Source of the DNA: CAZBWW01 sp964496005
Lineage (GTDB): Bacteria > Patescibacteriota > WWE3 > UBA101185 > UBA10185
DNA: 62,891 nt
Reading direction: 5' to 3'
NCBI GenBank assembly: GCA_964496005.1
Contig: CAZBWW010000002.1
Location: 1-62,891, forward strand
In this document: positions 32,779 to 42,586 of the stretch, in pieces
How the letters are laid out: every line of letters starts with the position of its first letter
Numbering within the stretch: position 1 is the stretch's first letter
Translations under genes and position numbers: made by a program
The notes under the pieces: model-generated
What the model was told of the DNA's origin: nothing
Databases searched by the model: none
What the model saw: only the letters and a program-made list of their open reading frames with translations

Positions 32779-34590
32779 ATGCAGCAAAAAATAAATACCG
32801 CAAAAAAAACTTGGAATTTATCCCCACTATTAAAAAGTGATACCGATCCTGAAAAAGAAAAAAAACTCAAAAAAGCACGGGCCGAAAGCTACAAGTTTAT
32901 TACTAAATGGCAAAACCGAAGCGACTACTTAACCGATCCGAAAATACTTAAAACCGCACTTGATGAGTACGCATACTGGATTGGAAATTATGGTGCAACG
33001 GGAGATGTCGGGGTTTATTTTTCACTAAGGGCGGAGCAGGAACAGGACAACCCAAAAATAAAAGCCGAGGTAAGCAAGCTGACCGATATTTCAACGGCTA
33101 TATATAACGATAGCCAGTTTTTCGAATTACGGCTGGCAAAAATTCCTGCCGCGAAACAAAAAGAATTTTTAAAAAGCCCGTATCTTGCAGAGTACACCCA
33201 TTATTTGCACAAACTTTTTACAGAAGCAAAATATTTATTAAGCGAAGAAGAAGAGAAAGTTTTAAATTTAACCTCGGAGACAGCTTTTTCTAACTGGGTA
33301 AGCATGGTGTCGGAATTTGTGGCAAAAGAAACCGCAGAAGTTATTGACGAAAAAGGAAAAAAAACAGTAAAACCATTTTCAGAAGTTTTGGGTTTGCTAA
33401 ACAATAAAAACAAAAAAGTAAGGGACAGAGCCGCGCGGGAAGTTAATAAGATATTTGCGAAGCACTCTGATACGGCTGAGCACGAAATAAATTCGGTACT
33501 TAAATATAAAAAAGTACAGGATGAATTAAGAAAAATGCACAGACCGGATTTATCACGCCATATTGCAGATGATATTGATTCTGAAGTAGTAGACGCATTG
33601 GTCAAAGCCGTATCAGCTAAATTTTCACTGGCACATAGATACTACAAACTAAAAGCGCAACTGCTGAAAGTTGATAAGCTTGAGTACCATGAACGCAGTA
33701 TAGAGTACGGAAACATAACAAAAAAGTATACGTATCAGAATTCGATTGACCTAATAGGCAAAACTTTTAACAGCTTAGATACCGAATTCGGCACAATTTT
33801 AAAAACCTTCGTCGAAAACGGTCAGTTGGACGTATACCCAAGAAAAGGAAAAAGCGGCGGCGGGTTTTGCGCTATGTTTTCTAAGCACCGCCCTGTATAC
33901 ATACTGCTAAACCATAATAATAAACTGGGCGATGTCCTGGTAATTGCACACGAAATGGGGCATGGCATAAATGACGAATATAAAAAACAGGCACAACACG
34001 AACTTAATCTTGGTTCAACGGCATGTGTCGCGGAAGTTGCGAGTACGTTTATGGAAGACTTTGTTTTGCAGGAAATACTAAAATCTGCAAATGAAGAAGA
34101 AAGACTCACTATTTTAATGCAAAAACTTAACGACGATGTTTCAACTATTTTTCGGCAAATCGCCGCATACAGGTTTGAACAGGAATTGCACGCTCTATTT
34201 AGACAAAAAGGCTACTTACCAAAAACAGAAATCGGAAAATTATTTACTAAACACATGTCCGCATACATGGGAAATTATGTAAATTTGTCAGCAGGATCTG
34301 AAAACTCGTGGGTATACTGGTCACACTTCAGAATGTTCTTTTATGTATATTCGTACGCAAGCGGGTTATTAATATCTAAAACTTTACAATCCAAAGTTAA
34401 GACAGACCCTAAATATATGCAAAAAGTGAAAACTTTTATGTCAGCGGGAACATCAGAGTCGCCAAAAACAATTTTCAAAAAGCTCGGGGTTGATATTTCG
34501 GATGCTAAATTCTGGAACGAAGGGTTACGTGAAATTGAAGACTTACTGAAGGAAACAGAGTCGCTGGCAAAAAAGCTTAAAAAGATTTAG
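32779..34590 (+). CDS. pepF: M3-family oligoendopeptidase (PepF-like)
   Basis: 603 residues, typical. The zinc motif IAHEMGHGINDEY (HExxH) lies near residue 393, with the third ligand Glu downstream (STACVAEVASTFMED). Helical N-terminal half. It degrades short peptides in the cytoplasm; no signal peptide. TAAAAT ends 6 nt before ATG. Confidence 0.9.
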   Translation: MQQKINTAKKTWNLSPLLKSDTDPEKEKKLKKARAESYKFITKWQNRSDYLTDPKILKTALDEYAYWIGNYGATGDVGVYFSLRAEQEQDNPKIKAEVSKLTDISTAIYNDSQFFELRLAKIPAAKQKEFLKSPYLAEYTHYLHKLFTEAKYLLSEEEEKVLNLTSETAFSNWVSMVSEFVAKETAEVIDEKGKKTVKPFSEVLGLLNNKNKKVRDRAAREVNKIFAKHSDTAEHEINSVLKYKKVQDELRKMHRPDLSRHIADDIDSEVVDALVKAVSAKFSLAHRYYKLKAQLLKVDKLEYHERSIEYGNITKKYTYQNSIDLIGKTFNSLDTEFGTILKTFVENGQLDVYPRKGKSGGGFCAMFSKHRPVYILLNHNNKLGDVLVIAHEMGHGINDEYKKQAQHELNLGSTACVAEVASTFMEDFVLQEILKSANEEERLTILMQKLNDDVSTIFRQIAAYRFEQELHALFRQKGYLPKTEIGKLFTKHMSAYMGNYVNLSAGSENSWVYWSHFRMFFYVYSYASGLLISKTLQSKVKTDPKYMQKVKTFMSAGTSESPKTIFKKLGVDISDAKFWNEGLREIEDLLKETESLAKKLKKI

Positions 34591-34632
34591 AATTTGGCGG
34601 TAGAGAGAAGTTTTTTTTGCTATCATTTAACT

Positions 34633-35973
34633 ATGGATAATCCTACTGTCCAAAACAATACAGCAGCGCAACAAGGTCCCATACAACCCCAGGGTGAAAA
34701 AGTACTACCCGAGCCGACGATACCCTCTCAAGCACCAAAACCACAAAAACAAAAAAAATTGAAGAAAAAACGGGTTTTTAGCATTTCGACCGCGGTTAAG
34801 TTCATATTTATAAGTTTACTAATAATCACAATAGCAGGCGGAATGACATATATGTTTGCGGGAGATGAATTAATGCGTTTGCTGAGCAATGCCGGACTAA
34901 TTGCACTAAAGGAGCCGCAACCGCCCGAAGAACCCCCTAAACCAATTGTCACCGATCCTGAAGACCCGGATGATGACGGTTGGAAAGAATTTATTCACCG
35001 AAATCATGAATTTGCAATGAGCTATCCGGTCGATTCGTTGTTTTTGGAACCCGAAGCCTACGGATCGGGATTAGATACATACACTGTTATCTATTCGGGT
35101 GAGAATCAAAATAAACAAGTTATAGCTGAGGTTGATGTGGAAGACGGTTACATGGTGCAAATTAGTGTATTTAAAGATTTACTTAATCAAAACGTAGAAG
35201 AAACCGCATTACAAAAAAGGGCGGCTTACCTGGCAAGATGTGCAACCGCCGCAACTTACTCTGACATCGTCGATATTGAATTAGCGGGTGTTAAAGGAAA
35301 AGGTTTTGAAGTAAGAAACTGTGATCAGGATTACATAGAAAACTTTTTAATCTGGAAAAACACTTTGTATGAATTTACGCAAGTATATAAGGGTGACATT
35401 GGGTATCAGCAACTATATAAAAATACAACACGCGAGCTGTTGGATAAGTTCGAATTTATAAATATTATTCAGCCATCTCCCCAAGAAACCTGGGAAACAA
35501 AAAACTTTGAAAATCTGTTCACGTTTAAATATCCTCTTGAGCTTGATGCGAACTGCTGTACATTAACTGGTCCGCTTTCTCCGACAGCTCAAAAAATTAT
35601 AGTTTTAGCCGATCCGGAAAGTGTAACTGAAGGTGGAGGTACCAGGTTTAGCGGATTTGGAGTTTTTGTTGATACAATCCCAACCGATACCGAATACAAT
35701 CAATACTTAGAGATGCAAAAAAACTTATTAAAAGAAAATTACGAGGTGATAATAGGAAAAATTCCTGAAACTGCGGAAGAGGGTGTTTTAGTAGGCGGCG
35801 TTCCGGGTATCCTGTTAAAGAACTATGCGTGGTGGGGAGACATTATTTATGTACAAGTGCCAAACAAGCCAAGGGTGTTAGTAATTGTTAAAACCGAACT
35901 TACGCCCGGTGAAATGAGTGAAATAATAAATACTGTGCTGCCGACATTTGACTTTCAGGCAGTACAGCCATAA
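34633..35973 (+). CDS. Anchored protein with two PsbP-like repeats
   Basis: 446 residues from ATG 34633 (TATCAT ends 6 nt before it). Pro/Gln-rich cytoplasmic head, a basic stretch, a membrane helix near 60-80, a Pro-rich linker, then two similar exported domains, each opening with a F-x-Y-P element (HEFAMSYPVDSLF; FTFKYPLELD). This is the pattern of PsbP/LpqN-like folds. A DPEDPDDDG acidic patch precedes the first. No specific function. Confidence 0.55.
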   Translation: MDNPTVQNNTAAQQGPIQPQGEKVLPEPTIPSQAPKPQKQKKLKKKRVFSISTAVKFIFISLLIITIAGGMTYMFAGDELMRLLSNAGLIALKEPQPPEEPPKPIVTDPEDPDDDGWKEFIHRNHEFAMSYPVDSLFLEPEAYGSGLDTYTVIYSGENQNKQVIAEVDVEDGYMVQISVFKDLLNQNVEETALQKRAAYLARCATAATYSDIVDIELAGVKGKGFEVRNCDQDYIENFLIWKNTLYEFTQVYKGDIGYQQLYKNTTRELLDKFEFINIIQPSPQETWETKNFENLFTFKYPLELDANCCTLTGPLSPTAQKIIVLADPESVTEGGGTRFSGFGVFVDTIPTDTEYNQYLEMQKNLLKENYEVIIGKIPETAEEGVLVGGVPGILLKNYAWWGDIIYVQVPNKPRVLVIVKTELTPGEMSEIINTVLPTFDFQAVQP

Positions 35974-36054
35974 ATAATCATAAATAATTATGTTCTAGTT
36001 AAGTTTTAAGATCGTTATATTTGGAATTTGGAAAAAAGTAATAACGAGTAGAAG

Positions 36055-37197
36055 TTAGGGTCTGTATACAGGTAAAGAAAAATAAAAAATTGAACCTTTG
36101 CCTTCTTCGCTTTCTACCCACATGTTCCCGCCATGAGAATCGATTATTTTTTTACTAATGTATAAACCTAATCCGCTGCCGTATTCCATTATTAGAGGTG
36201 ACTTTTTGACTCTGTAAAATTTAGTGAATAAATGGGGAATACTGTCTTTGCTTATTCCCTTACCTGTATCCATAACAGCTACAACCACAAAGTTATCTTT
36301 TTCTACTAAAGAAATAGTAATTTTCCCACGTTCGGTAAACTTTATGGCGTTTTCTAAAAGCGCGCTTAATACCAAAGTAATGTCCGAGACATCTCCGCGA
36401 ACCATAAGTGCTTGTGTTGTCGTCGGCACGAATGCTAATACCAACCCTTTATTTTGTGCAATACTTTGATATTCTTTCATTGTTTTCCTGATTACCCCTT
36501 CCATGTTAAAAGCTGTAGTAACCGGCTTGTATATTCCTTCCTGCAGTTCAGACAGTACGAAAATACTTTCTACTAGGTCCTTTAACCTGTTTGCACTTGC
36601 TACTGAACTGTTGATATATGAAATTTCTTTGTCATCCAACTTTGCAACAGTTTCTTCCTTTAACAACATGTGCAAATAACCCTTAAGAACAGTTATGGGT
36701 GTACGCAATGAATGTACTGACATGGAAATAAAATCCAGTTTCATCCGTTCAAGCTCACTTTCGCTTGAAACGTCGGTTATGATGATTAGACCACCAATAT
36801 CTGCTACAGATCCGTGCTTTATTTTTTTCGTTTCGATGTTTACTGATTTATTATTACCTGTTTTATCTGTAAGTATTACAGATTTTTTCGAAAAGACGGT
36901 GCCTTCTATGTCAAGTTCGCCGGATGGACAAAATTCTTCGGGCATGATTTGCCTTGAGCCTTCATAGATTTTAATAAAAACTCCTACATTTTTAGAAATA
37001 ATTTCAGTTGAATCATACCCTGTAAGTTTTTGCGCAGCATCGTTAAGTGTAATAACCTGCTGATGGGTATCTACAACTATGACCCCGTCCGCGACAGCTG
37101 CAATTGCTACCTGAAACTTCGCTTTTTCTATAGCTAAAAGAGCGTTGGGATCGGAAAGAGGAGATGTAGTAGGAGGGAGTTGTGATAGTAAATCCAT
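36055..37197 (-). CDS. Soluble PAS-histidine kinase, orphan
   Basis: 380 residues from ATG 37197; a longer frame exists, but TTAAACT sits 7 nt before this ATG. PAS domain at 25-150 (ADGVIVVDTHQQVITLNDAA). HisKA with HSLRTPITVLKGYL (phospho-His). HATPase_c with ENAIKFTERG (N box), DTGKGIS (G1) and GSGLGLYIS (G2). No membrane helix and no response regulator gene nearby, so it senses a cytoplasmic signal and its partner lies elsewhere. Confidence 0.9.
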   Translation of the reverse strand: MDLLSQLPPTTSPLSDPNALLAIEKAKFQVAIAAVADGVIVVDTHQQVITLNDAAQKLTGYDSTEIISKNVGVFIKIYEGSRQIMPEEFCPSGELDIEGTVFSKKSVILTDKTGNNKSVNIETKKIKHGSVADIGGLIIITDVSSESELERMKLDFISMSVHSLRTPITVLKGYLHMLLKEETVAKLDDKEISYINSSVASANRLKDLVESIFVLSELQEGIYKPVTTAFNMEGVIRKTMKEYQSIAQNKGLVLAFVPTTTQALMVRGDVSDITLVLSALLENAIKFTERGKITISLVEKDNFVVVAVMDTGKGISKDSIPHLFTKFYRVKKSPLIMEYGSGLGLYISKKIIDSHGGNMWVESEEGKGSIFYFSLPVYRP

Positions 37198-37347
37198 GAT
37201 ATTAAGTTTAACAGTTTTTAGTACTGCTACAAACATGTTCCAAATATAATACGGTTAGGTCATGCGGTAGGTCGTCTGTCTGCTAAGTTGGCTTTTTTGA
37301 CGAGTATATTAAATAGTTAAGACACAATTTATAGGTTTATAACTGAA

Positions 37348-37372
37348 GCAGCGCCCGCGATGCGGGCGCTGC
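37348..37372. terminator. Perfect GC-rich hairpin downstream of 37409-38227
   Basis: GCAGCGCCCGC pairs fully with GCGGGCGCTGC around a 3-nt loop. It has no U-tract on either strand, so it may stabilise the mRNA 3' end instead of terminating by itself. Confidence 0.5.
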
Positions 37373-37408
37373 ATTCAACCTAAGCAGGTTGGTCGAACCC
37401 AAAGTAAG

Positions 37409-38227
37409 TTATTCCTCGGTCATTGCCTCTTCTTCAGTCGGTGTTTCTGCCTCCATTGCTTCATACTCTGATGCTAATACAGGTCCGCTTGTTACAACAT
37501 ATCCAAACGCACCTTCATCAGTCACTTCCGTCACTTCTACCTCGAGTACAACTTCTTCATTTACCATTTCGGCCATTAATGTCTGAGTTGTAACAGCATC
37601 AAATACAAAATAGTAAGTTATGCCAACAACCTCATCAGTAACCATAAACACCGTTCCGACAGGACTGTCCTCAGATGCTACTTCTAACATACCATTTACT
37701 ACTAATGTATCCCCAACTGCAACAGCTTTGCCAGCTTCTTCCTCGAGCTTTGCCTGCTGTGCGGCAGTTAGTTTTTCCTGTGCTACAACCGCAGCCTCTG
37801 ATAAAAGGGTCTGTAACTCGGTCTTCACCTCAGTAACTGCTGCCTGTACTTCTTCTGGGTAGGTTGTTTGATCAGCTACTAAAACTGTCGGATCCTTCTC
37901 GACATACAGCACAACAACATTTAGCTGATCTTGTCCTGCCTCTGATAACAGCGCGTTAACTTTTTCGGAAACTACTCTGAATGCCGCCAGTCTACGAACA
38001 ACATCGCTTGAAAGCACATCCTCAACTGTCTCAGCCGCATCATCCCTGGCTTCATCCACATTCTCCATTACTTCATCTACTACTTCATTCGCTGAATTCG
38101 GTTGTGAATTGTTTGTAATTAAATAGTAACCTAAGGCACCAATTGCAATTATAACTAATACAATGACTATGGTTTTCATAGCACCATCTTTTTCTTCGGT
38201 AACAGGAGCTTGATTTTCGTCTGCCAT
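37409..38227 (-). CDS. Anchored acidic Val/Glu/Ala-rich protein
   Basis: 272 residues from ATG 38227, with AAGGAGGT 4 nt upstream, one of the strongest SD sites in the window. Short head, membrane helix near 20-40, a coiled Asp/Glu-rich stretch (EVVDEVMENVDEARDDA), then a low-complexity acidic domain. No family recognised. The SD and composition set it apart from its leaderless neighbours. Confidence 0.65.
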   Translation of the reverse strand: MADENQAPVTEEKDGAMKTIVIVLVIIAIGALGYYLITNNSQPNSANEVVDEVMENVDEARDDAAETVEDVLSSDVVRRLAAFRVVSEKVNALLSEAGQDQLNVVVLYVEKDPTVLVADQTTYPEEVQAAVTEVKTELQTLLSEAAVVAQEKLTAAQQAKLEEEAGKAVAVGDTLVVNGMLEVASEDSPVGTVFMVTDEVVGITYYFVFDAVTTQTLMAEMVNEEVVLEVEVTEVTDEGAFGYVVTSGPVLASEYEAMEAETPTEEEAMTEE

Positions 38228-38411
38228 ACGCACCTCCTTACATAAATTAACTTACTAACTTTAAATCATGGTATCTAGTTAATTAGTAACAGAGGGCGGT
38301 GAATCTGTCAACGAGCATTTGTCCGATGTATGTTGTGATTTAATTAACCACCTCAAGATTTTGTGCAGCCATTTTTGATTAATAAGCAAAATTTTTCTAA
38401 CTGCAGCAAAG

Positions 38412-38440
38412 TTGACGCATAAAGGCAGGTACACTAAAAT
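38412..38440 (+). promoter_or_regulatory. Promoter of the YceI-like gene, leaderless
   Basis: TTGACG (38412-38417), exactly 17 nt, TAAAAT (38435-38440), then 6 nt to the GTG start. Transcription would begin at the start codon itself. This is the clearest example of the leaderless arrangement. Confidence 0.75.
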
Positions 38441-38446
38441 GACCAA

Positions 38447-39172
38447 GTGAATACAACACTTAAAATTACTTCGGTATTGTTACTTGTAATCTTTGCGATT
38501 TTTGGGAGTTACTTTTTGTTTTTTGTACCTACACAGGAAGTACACACCGAAGAAAACGGCTCAAACTCATCAAACAGTGAAAATTCCGATAATACAGACA
38601 AAGTGCTGCAATTTGGCGAAAGTGATGATAAACCACTAAAAACTCCGGCACCTGAAAATGCAATGCTATACAAACTACAAGAAGGATCAGAAGCCAGGTA
38701 TGTCGTACAAAAAAGATTTTTTAAAAAACCCGATGAGCAAGTTGTAGGTATAACTAAAGGTGTAGAGGGTACTGCGTGGTACGACCCGGAAAATAAGTCG
38801 TTTTACTTAACTGCTGATGTTGACCTAAGCGGGTTAGCTACAGATAAGCCAAAAAGAGACGCGGACATTTTACCGTTGTTTACAAGTACGAAAGCGGCTG
38901 TTGTAATAAGCCCGGCAAATACATTAGATAAAGTTACTTTGGGTGAAAATTTTCAAACTACTGTAAATGCGCAACTAACTATAAATAACATTACTAAACA
39001 AGTTAACTTTGCTGTAAACGGTTTAGCCTCTGAAACCGGCTTTACCGCCGAAGGAAAAACAACTGTGGATATGAGTGATTTTGGAGTTGTCCCGCCTTCT
39101 ATGTTGAATGTGTTCAGCGTGGACGATGAGGTCGAGTTGCAGTTTAGTGTTGTTGGTGAAAAAACTTATTAA
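38447..39172 (+). CDS. Anchored YceI-like lipocalin-fold protein
   Basis: 241 residues, GTG start. A membrane helix at 5-25, a Ser/Asn linker, then a YceI-type beta-barrel: SEARYVVQKRF, TAWYDPENKSFYLTADVDL, TVNAQLTINNITKQVNF, TTVDMSDFGVVPP. YceI proteins bind isoprenoid-like lipids in the periplasm; here it would be held outside the membrane. Ligand unknown. Confidence 0.75.
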   Translation: MNTTLKITSVLLLVIFAIFGSYFLFFVPTQEVHTEENGSNSSNSENSDNTDKVLQFGESDDKPLKTPAPENAMLYKLQEGSEARYVVQKRFFKKPDEQVVGITKGVEGTAWYDPENKSFYLTADVDLSGLATDKPKRDADILPLFTSTKAAVVISPANTLDKVTLGENFQTTVNAQLTINNITKQVNFAVNGLASETGFTAEGKTTVDMSDFGVVPPSMLNVFSVDDEVELQFSVVGEKTY

Positions 39173-39173
39173 A

Positions 39174-40781
39174 TTATTTTAATTTGGCCTGCATAAAAGC
39201 TATTAGGTCACCGGTTAGCTGGGCTTGTGTATTACCTGCTAATATTTTGTCTGCTTCTCTTCCGCCCTTTTCTAACAGGTCGGCCATTGTGCCAAACATT
39301 ATTCTTAAAGCAGGGGGTACATCTTTGTCTTTTGCCATATTACGTGCTACCGCAACCGCTATCACAGTCCCCACTTTAACTGCTATCCGTAAAGCGAGTT
39401 TAAGGGATTCTTCAGCGTCATCCCACTTATTATCTTCCACGAGTTTACTTTTTAAATCATCAAAACTTTCCGGATTCACACCGGCTTTACGTAATCCTTC
39501 AGCAAGTTCCGGATTGGTAGTGGTATATGCACGGGCATTGCCACTAAAATTTTGGTAGTAAGTTCGAGCATAATCATTGGCACGACTAGCTTCCTCTTGA
39601 TTATATTCTTGGGTAACTCCATCAGCAAAATTAGAGAATTCTTCTCCTTCGCCTTCTATGGGCCAAACGCTGTTGGCAAAAGCACCTTCAATGGCTTCTC
39701 TTGTTTCGGGTGCTACGTCATCAACGAGCCAGCCGGTTCCCGGCGTGTAGACTATTTCGGCATCTTCGGCTACATCGCTTGCCGTGGGTGCGCTGTCACC
39801 AACCGTACCCACTGTTTCCGCATCTGCATCTCCGCCATCAGTACCCCTTGCCTCAACTTCATCACGTAATTCCACAACGGGTTGGCTTGAATCTATCGCA
39901 CCGGACTCTGAGCCACCGTTTGCATTTTCTCGTCTAGCACTCAAAGCTGCCTGCGCTTCTTCTGCTGCAGCAATCGCCGCGTCTTTTTGTTCATTTAGTG
40001 CTGAATTAAAACTTGCTTCAAACGCGTCGCCTTGCGCAGTAATCGCTGCTGCGGCAGCATCTGCCCGTGCGCTATTTTCTCTCATTCTTTGTGCATTTGC
40101 TGCTAATTGTGCTTCAAATTGCGCTTTTAAAGCGTCAGCGCGTGACACAGCGGGTGCCTCTGCATCGAGCTCAATAGTGTTAATGCCTGCACTTTCCGCT
40201 GTATTTCCATCCGCAGTAACATTTAAATTAGCAGATTCATCTAACGGCAACCCCGCAGCTATTCGTTCCAATGGAGTCATGTCACCTGCAACCTCCACAA
40301 GTCTTGCCGCTTTTATTTCTGCTAACCTGTCTAGTTCGGCTTTGTGCCTTGCAGCCTGTTCTGCCATTTTTCTTTCGTGCTCTGCCTTTCCCGCAGCAAG
40401 TCTGGCATCAAGTGCAGCCTGTTCTTTAGCTAACTGCGCATCCAAGGCGGCTAATCTTTCTTCATACGTGTGCGCGATTTCAGGATTTCCAGCAATTTCC
40501 TTACCAAACTCGCTCTCAATCCGGTCTCCAAAACCCCCACCAATACCCGTGGCCATACTTTCAACAACAGCTGCGTCGGCATCAAGAGCCTCCGCAAAAC
40601 TTTCCGGACCCATACTTTCAAAATTTGCCTCTACTTCAGGCATTTCTGCTCTTCCAACATTTTCTATACCTGTTAAGCTATTGCCAACAACATCAGCTTC
40701 TTGCATTCCGAAAGCATTGCTTTCCATACCTTCCATCCCACCGACTATACTGCTTACTGCAGATCCAAAATTGCCCAACAT
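39174..40781 (-). CDS. Large Ala/Glu-rich coiled-coil protein
   Basis: 535 residues. Gly/Met-rich head, long coiled coil (about 100-300) rich in A, E, K and R (AALDAQLAKEQAALDARLAA), a spacer, then a helical C-terminal domain (DDAEESLKLALRIAVKVGTV...) that might be membrane-active. AGGA precedes ATG 40781. It shares an operon with the 59-residue gene just upstream. The opposite strand is open for 337 codons only because of the codon bias. No known family. Confidence 0.6.
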   Translation of the reverse strand: MLGNFGSAVSSIVGGMEGMESNAFGMQEADVVGNSLTGIENVGRAEMPEVEANFESMGPESFAEALDADAAVVESMATGIGGGFGDRIESEFGKEIAGNPEIAHTYEERLAALDAQLAKEQAALDARLAAGKAEHERKMAEQAARHKAELDRLAEIKAARLVEVAGDMTPLERIAAGLPLDESANLNVTADGNTAESAGINTIELDAEAPAVSRADALKAQFEAQLAANAQRMRENSARADAAAAAITAQGDAFEASFNSALNEQKDAAIAAAEEAQAALSARRENANGGSESGAIDSSQPVVELRDEVEARGTDGGDADAETVGTVGDSAPTASDVAEDAEIVYTPGTGWLVDDVAPETREAIEGAFANSVWPIEGEGEEFSNFADGVTQEYNQEEASRANDYARTYYQNFSGNARAYTTTNPELAEGLRKAGVNPESFDDLKSKLVEDNKWDDAEESLKLALRIAVKVGTVIAVAVARNMAKDKDVPPALRIMFGTMADLLEKGGREADKILAGNTQAQLTGDLIAFMQAKLK

Positions 40782-40782
40782 T

Positions 40783-40962
40783 TTATTCCTTTCTTAGCCT
40801 TTCCAGACGCTTTTTTCCAAGCTCTAACCTATAATCAACGTAAATATCAATTTTCTTTTTTATAATATCCAACACTTTTTCAATATGCTGTTCGTACGCT
40901 TCCTGCATTTTTATTTTAGTTGCTTTTTCTAGGTCTTCTTGTTCTTTTTGGAAATCCGACAT
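40783..40962 (-). CDS. Small helical Lys/Glu-rich protein
   Basis: 59 residues (MSDFQKEQEDLEKATKIKMQ at the start), almost certainly all helix. Its stop lies one base before the start of the coiled-coil gene, with the latter's AGGA site inside its own last codons, so the two are translationally coupled. It may be a partner of the coiled-coil protein. Confidence 0.6.
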   Translation of the reverse strand: MSDFQKEQEDLEKATKIKMQEAYEQHIEKVLDIIKKKIDIYVDYRLELGKKRLERLRKE

Positions 40963-41064
40963 TAGCTAAATTGTGGCATAAATAAAGATTGTGAACAAGT
41001 TTACTAAAAGTACAAGAAATGGTGCAAAGGGAAGGTTTGGGGTAAGAACCTTCCCTTTGGGGGA

Positions 41065-41643
41065 CTAATAATTCTCAATTCGGTAACACAAGTAGTCCCA
41101 TCTTGCATCACCTTCGCTCATGGAGATTTTCACCAGATCCTTTTTACCTGATAAAAATTCTCCATAAGCTAGCTCACCGCCCCTGAATATACGCACCGAC
41201 GTAAGTTTTGTGTTAGGTGCGGCCTTAGCCATGGCGGCTTCGCTCTCCTTTAAAATGTAACTGGCTACACCCTGTTGCCGGAACTCTGGTTTGACGTAAA
41301 CATACCCGCTCCAGCCGTAGTTTATGCCAGTTTCAGCGCCGATTGCTCGAGGTAGGCTTTCCAGAATGTAATCTACAAAGCCAATCTCGTTTCCGGCGCC
41401 GTCAAGGAGGCGAAAGACCCACCTCCCACCATTATATGCTCCCCGTAACTCATATCCCGCGGGGGGCTCCCAATTTTTACACCCGCCCTGCGGTGGATCT
41501 ACCTTGACTGGCGTCGAGGTAACCCCACCCTGTGTTAAAAGCCAAATGATAACCAACCCTAGTAACCCCGCTAGGATTAGTAACTTTCCCACATTTGGCG
41601 GGTTTTTCTCGATTCCCCCGATTGGGGGGTTATAAGCAGTCAT
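41065..41643 (-). CDS. Membrane-anchored GNAT-like acetyltransferase
   Basis: 192 residues from ATG 41643, where AGGAGG lies 6 nt upstream (a longer frame was rejected). Membrane helix at about 20-40, then a linker with a Cys, then a GNAT-like domain: VYVKPEFRQQGVASYILKES is motif A (R/Q-x-x-G-x-A) for acetyl-CoA. Which side of the membrane the domain sits on is unclear. GNATs need cytoplasmic acetyl-CoA, which argues for an inward domain or for lost activity. Confidence 0.6.
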   Translation of the reverse strand: MTAYNPPIGGIEKNPPNVGKLLILAGLLGLVIIWLLTQGGVTSTPVKVDPPQGGCKNWEPPAGYELRGAYNGGRWVFRLLDGAGNEIGFVDYILESLPRAIGAETGINYGWSGYVYVKPEFRQQGVASYILKESEAAMAKAAPNTKLTSVRIFRGGELAYGEFLSGKKDLVKISMSEGDARWDYLCYRIENY

Positions 41644-41710
41644 CTCGATCCTCCTCATTTGTCTATGACCTATAGTATTAATTATAATATAAATTGTGAA
41701 ATAAGCCAAA

Positions 41711-42271
41711 TTAGCTCTTCGGATCCAACATTTCGGTATTCAACACTTCTATTTTCAAACCGGAAACGTATGTGCCAACTTCTTGAGGCAAACCCTCTAT
41801 GGTAATTGTCTTTGACACATACGGTCTACCCGGAGGAGAATTCTCGTCAACCCGCCACAACATATTATTATCTAAACTAATGCGTTGCATTCCCGGATAA
41901 TGTCTCTTCATGGCTAATATTAAATCGACTGGTAATGTGTTAGGCAAACCGGACCGATTAACATTGTGATCAAACTCGGTAACATAATCAGGCAACTCAT
42001 TAAAATCCATCACATCATCTAGAAGCCGATCGAAGGTCGGTTGAGTGAATAAAAGCTCAACCTCGTCAAGACCCCCATGAATCGTAACTGAAGCAACACA
42101 TACGGCATAAGAATCAACTTCCGATCCTACGGTTCGATACAGTATAATATCTTTCCCACGTAAATTATGTAATACACTCTTTTTATCAGCTTCCGTAAGT
42201 ATTGTAACTTCTGGTTCATTATCACCGTCTCCTATCGAACTATCTTCAAGATCTCCGTTATTTATAGACAT
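41711..42271 (-). CDS. Acidic soluble protein of unknown function
   Basis: 186 residues, acidic N terminus (MSINNGDLEDSSIGDGDNEP), then a mixed alpha/beta region with no recognised motif (RGKDIILYRTVGSEVDSYAV). The start codon has neither SD nor a close -10. Confidence 0.55.
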   Translation of the reverse strand: MSINNGDLEDSSIGDGDNEPEVTILTEADKKSVLHNLRGKDIILYRTVGSEVDSYAVCVASVTIHGGLDEVELLFTQPTFDRLLDDVMDFNELPDYVTEFDHNVNRSGLPNTLPVDLILAMKRHYPGMQRISLDNNMLWRVDENSPPGRPYVSKTITIEGLPQEVGTYVSGLKIEVLNTEMLDPKS

Positions 42272-42421
42272 ACAAAACCATACTACTTTCTTTACACCAA
42301 ACTGTAAACTAGCTTACACCCACATTTTAACCCTACGTATACTAATCAAAAATACAAAACTCAACCGTATCAAACACATCTTCTTGACTCCCACAAAACA
42401 ATTCTATAAAATAAAACACCG

Positions 42422-42586
42422 GTGAATACAAAAAAAATATTCCCCATTATGGGAACGAAATTACTTAACAGGAAGCGTGTGCTTCCTTTTTTTTTGCTCT
42501 TTTTCCCACCGGGTAAACCACTTAAAGACCAACTAGCAAAACACCAAGCAAGATCCAGTTTAATGAAATTTTTAATGGAGGTTTAG
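42422..42586 (+). CDS. Leader ORF upstream of the asparagine synthetase-like gene
   Basis: 54 residues starting at GTG 42422, 7 nt after TATAAAAT, and ending at TAG one base before the next start codon. A terminator-like hairpin (AGGAAGC/GCTTCCT, then nine T, 42470-42495) lies inside the frame, read as PFFLLFF. Translation of the leader could control whether the hairpin stops transcription, or the T9 run could cause slippage. It may also be chance. Peptide not recognised. Confidence 0.4.
   Translation: MNTKKIFPIMGTKLLNRKRVLPFFLLFFPPGKPLKDQLAKHQARSSLMKFLMEV
42470..42495 (+). terminator. Intrinsic terminator or attenuator
   Basis: AGGAAGC-gtgt-GCTTCCT with nine T. It is 93 nt upstream of the asparagine synthetase-like start, on the same strand, with no gene before it except the leader ORF, so attenuation is likely. 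No T-box element (AGGGTGGNACCGCG) is present. Confidence 0.65.

Noticed and set aside
39784..40797. 337-codon open frame on the forward strand
   Set aside because: It is the exact antisense of the Ala/Glu-rich coiled-coil gene. Its Ser/Ala-rich product follows from that gene's codon bias, and it has no promoter or ribosome site.
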